Notes under the pieces: model-generated
The model's database searches: none
Seen by the model: only the letters and a program-made list of their open reading frames with translations
What the model was told of the DNA's origin: nothing
From: Actinomadura atramentaria DSM 43919
GTDB taxonomy: Bacteria; Actinomycetota; Actinomycetes; Streptosporangiales; Streptosporangiaceae
DNA: 64,000 nucleotides
Assembly (NCBI RefSeq): GCF_000381885.1
Contig: NZ_KB907214.1
Coordinates: forward strand, 1-64,000
Direction of reading: 5' to 3'
Program-made: the position numbers and the translations under genes
Shown here: positions 63,501 through 64,000 of the stretch, in pieces
Numbering within the stretch: the stretch's first letter is position 1
Layout: the number at the start of each line of letters is the position of its first letter

Positions 63501-64000
63501 GCACGGCAGCACCGAGATGCCGGACTTGTCGCGGAAGCTGGTCGCGCTCGGAGAAGAACACGACCTTCCGGTACCGCGCTGGATCGGGCTGCTCACCCTC
63601 GCGCAGGCGTCCGTGGCGAGCGGCCCGGCGGAACCGACGCGGCTGCTCACCGAGGCCGCGGAACTGGCCGAGCGCTACCGGATGCCGGACGCGGCGGCGA
63701 CGACCGAATGCGCGCTGGCCGCGATGGACGCGGCGGAAGGCCGATTCGACGCCGCCGGCCACCGCTACGAGCGCGCCGTCGCCGCGATGGCCCGGCAGGG
63801 CTCCCTGCACGCCGAAGGCTTCCTGTACTTGGCCAGGGCCTCGCTGCTGGTCGCGCAAGGCCGGACCGCGGCTCTGGCGGACGACGCCGACGCCGTCTTC
63901 GCCCAGCTCGGACCGATTTCGGCCGACATCCTGGCCGCCGGGCTCGCCGCCGCCGGACGCGCGGACGACGCCGCGACGATGCTCGCCCACGCACCCCCGA
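60532..64000 (+). CDS. SARP/BTAD regulator fused to AAA ATPase (AfsR-like), 3' end missing
   Basis: At least 1,156 codons, running off the window. Residues 1-~90 are an OmpR-type winged helix (MIEISVLGAFAAEVGGRAAPLGGPRQRGVLARL; VSLQAYVSNLRRLLE), and ~95-240 the bacterial transcriptional activation domain (DAWRFESLLAAAS, LWRGPAFAEAADEPW, LREEGWRLHALALWAGRRQGDALAVL). A ~180-residue disordered, repeat-poor linker (about 245-425) follows. The ATPase starts at GLVGRDEELAALRS (~427) with Walker A GEAGLGKSS (~461-469) and Walker B AVLLDDLHWAD (~562-572), then GNPFYVRE and TPR-like helices to the end. Such large SARP-ATPases switch on antibiotic gene clusters. ATG at 60532 has no ribosome site; heptamer repeats and a weak -10 box lie directly upstream. 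Any cluster lies beyond the edge. Confidence 0.92.
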   Translation, partial: MIEISVLGAFAAEVGGRAAPLGGPRQRGVLARLVAARGAVVPVDRLIEDLWRGEPPARAVASLQAYVSNLRRLLEPDRPPRAPATLLVSAPPGYALRLPADAVDAWRFESLLAAASAESDPVAARRLLDAALALWRGPAFAEAADEPWAAPEVARLAELRSTARELRADAALRAGAVADAVTEAARLTRDEPLREEGWRLHALALWAGRRQGDALAVLRRAREVLADELGLDPGQALTDLERAILSADATALPTLRPEPHRTGTGLPVPFRTESPSTPSEHEPVQPDAQAEATASHNEPPRTMASDREHSREPGRNEPSQTASSRAAEEDRLRAATSEHGPPSAGEPFVTTGPDAAGGRPPRAAAPRTSGLPAITGDGRSRTNDATNRSRTEAHASKGDQVRAATTNAAVNAPTRATLPRRTGEPADSGLVGRDEELAALRSVAAEAASGALRVALVSGEAGLGKSSLLDALATELAADGWLVAWGRCPEDSGAPSAWAWTEALRTVAADAPPPEGPDGTALGPLLAESPEPVRTDPAAGRFRLHRAVWQWLTDAARERPVAVLLDDLHWADAATLALLDAAATAPDAPVLLVTTFRAEESERLTGTLAALARRSPLRLPLRGLPVDSVARLVAALTTAGGAAPADETTIAALADRTGGNPFYVRESVRLLNSEGALVAVSEVPEGVRDVLRRRLARLPDAAVAVLRVAALAGGDVRADVVIEAADADEDAVLDALDAGIIAGLLTESGPGRLRFAHALVRDTMAGDLGPLRRGRTHARLGAALERLDPNDAPALARHFLAAGTAATAAKAVQYAVRAAELAEARYAHETAVELLDAALDAHALRSPAPDGDLDADRADLLGRLLRARVRAGDITGARAARQLAVDLATAADRDDLLIAAFTAWTEPTPWQTRPYGTVDDQLISRLQQLLARDDLTAETRCRLLNMYAAEVAGARDPSARAAATEASALAAELGDPLLQALTLVTLCRELHGSTEMPDLSRKLVALGEEHDLPVPRWIGLLTLAQASVASGPAEPTRLLTEAAELAERYRMPDAAATTECALAAMDAAEGRFDAAGHRYERAVAAMARQGSLHAEGFLYLARASLLVAQGRTAALADDADAVFAQLGPISADILAAGLAAAGRADDAATMLAHAPP

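Overview
The window is very GC-rich (clearly above 70%), starts many genes with GTG, and carries an actinobacterial gene set: F420-type luciferase-like monooxygenase, DUF3017, DUF6350, DUF4235, a SARP regulator and eukaryotic-type NADP-isocitrate dehydrogenase. It reads as a chromosome segment of a filamentous actinomycete. A Streptosporangiales/Thermomonosporaceae (Actinomadura-like) source is my inference, not shown by a marker gene. Much of the layout follows the conserved actinobacterial core around mycobacterial accA3-lpdA-deoD-pmmB-deoA-cdd, dacB-trpS, icd, folD and sucCD. I see no rRNA or tRNA gene, CRISPR array, transposase or prophage.

Region by region: 0-0.7 kb is the 3' end of an acyl-CoA carboxylase alpha chain. 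0.8-8.3 kb is an envelope block: a Gly-rich membrane protein, a giant repeat-built DUF3618 protein with DUF4235, a ~92-bp tandem repeat array, a YihY protein and a PAP2 phosphatase. 8.3-12.8 kb holds an LpdA-type flavoprotein, a GGCT-fold protein, purine nucleoside phosphorylase and a phosphosugar mutase. With deoA and cdd at 19-20.6 kb these form nucleoside salvage. 12.8-18.7 kb is accessory: PH-domain and DoxX membrane proteins, an XRE-cupin regulator divergent from an arylsulfotransferase-like gene plus NCS2 permease, and an alpha/beta hydrolase. 20.7-25.7 kb holds an M20 amidohydrolase, a YbdK-type ligase, a D,D-carboxypeptidase and an ArsR-like regulator. 25.8-31.5 kb holds a trpS-led minus-strand run and a galE/degenerate-galactokinase pair. 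31.5-36 kb is an HSP90-TPR two-gene operon.

36-50.6 kb is core metabolism: mdh, icd, folD, purH-purN and sucC-sucD, with DUF3017, an FHA-HTH regulator, a GNAT, DUF4190, DUF6350 and an untracked 50-aa gene. 50.9-57 kb has a GH15-like secreted protein, a TauE/SafE transporter, a BlaI-M56 pair and pcrA. 57-64 kb has a PIG-L deacetylase, SRPBCC, LLM monooxygenase, a hemerythrin-DUF4267 fusion and, running off the end, a large SARP-ATPase regulator.

The most notable features are: (1) three exact 11-bp-spaced heptamers before the SARP gene, the arrangement expected of a SARP operator; (2) several unrelated degenerate tandem arrays in spacers (about 92, 14, 42 and 80 bp) and in-frame repeat expansions inside genes; (3) a recurrent start architecture of a TAnnnT box 6-8 nt before GTG/ATG without Shine-Dalgarno, suggesting leaderless mRNAs; (4) a galactokinase homologue missing its catalytic motifs; (5) the HSP90-TPR operon.
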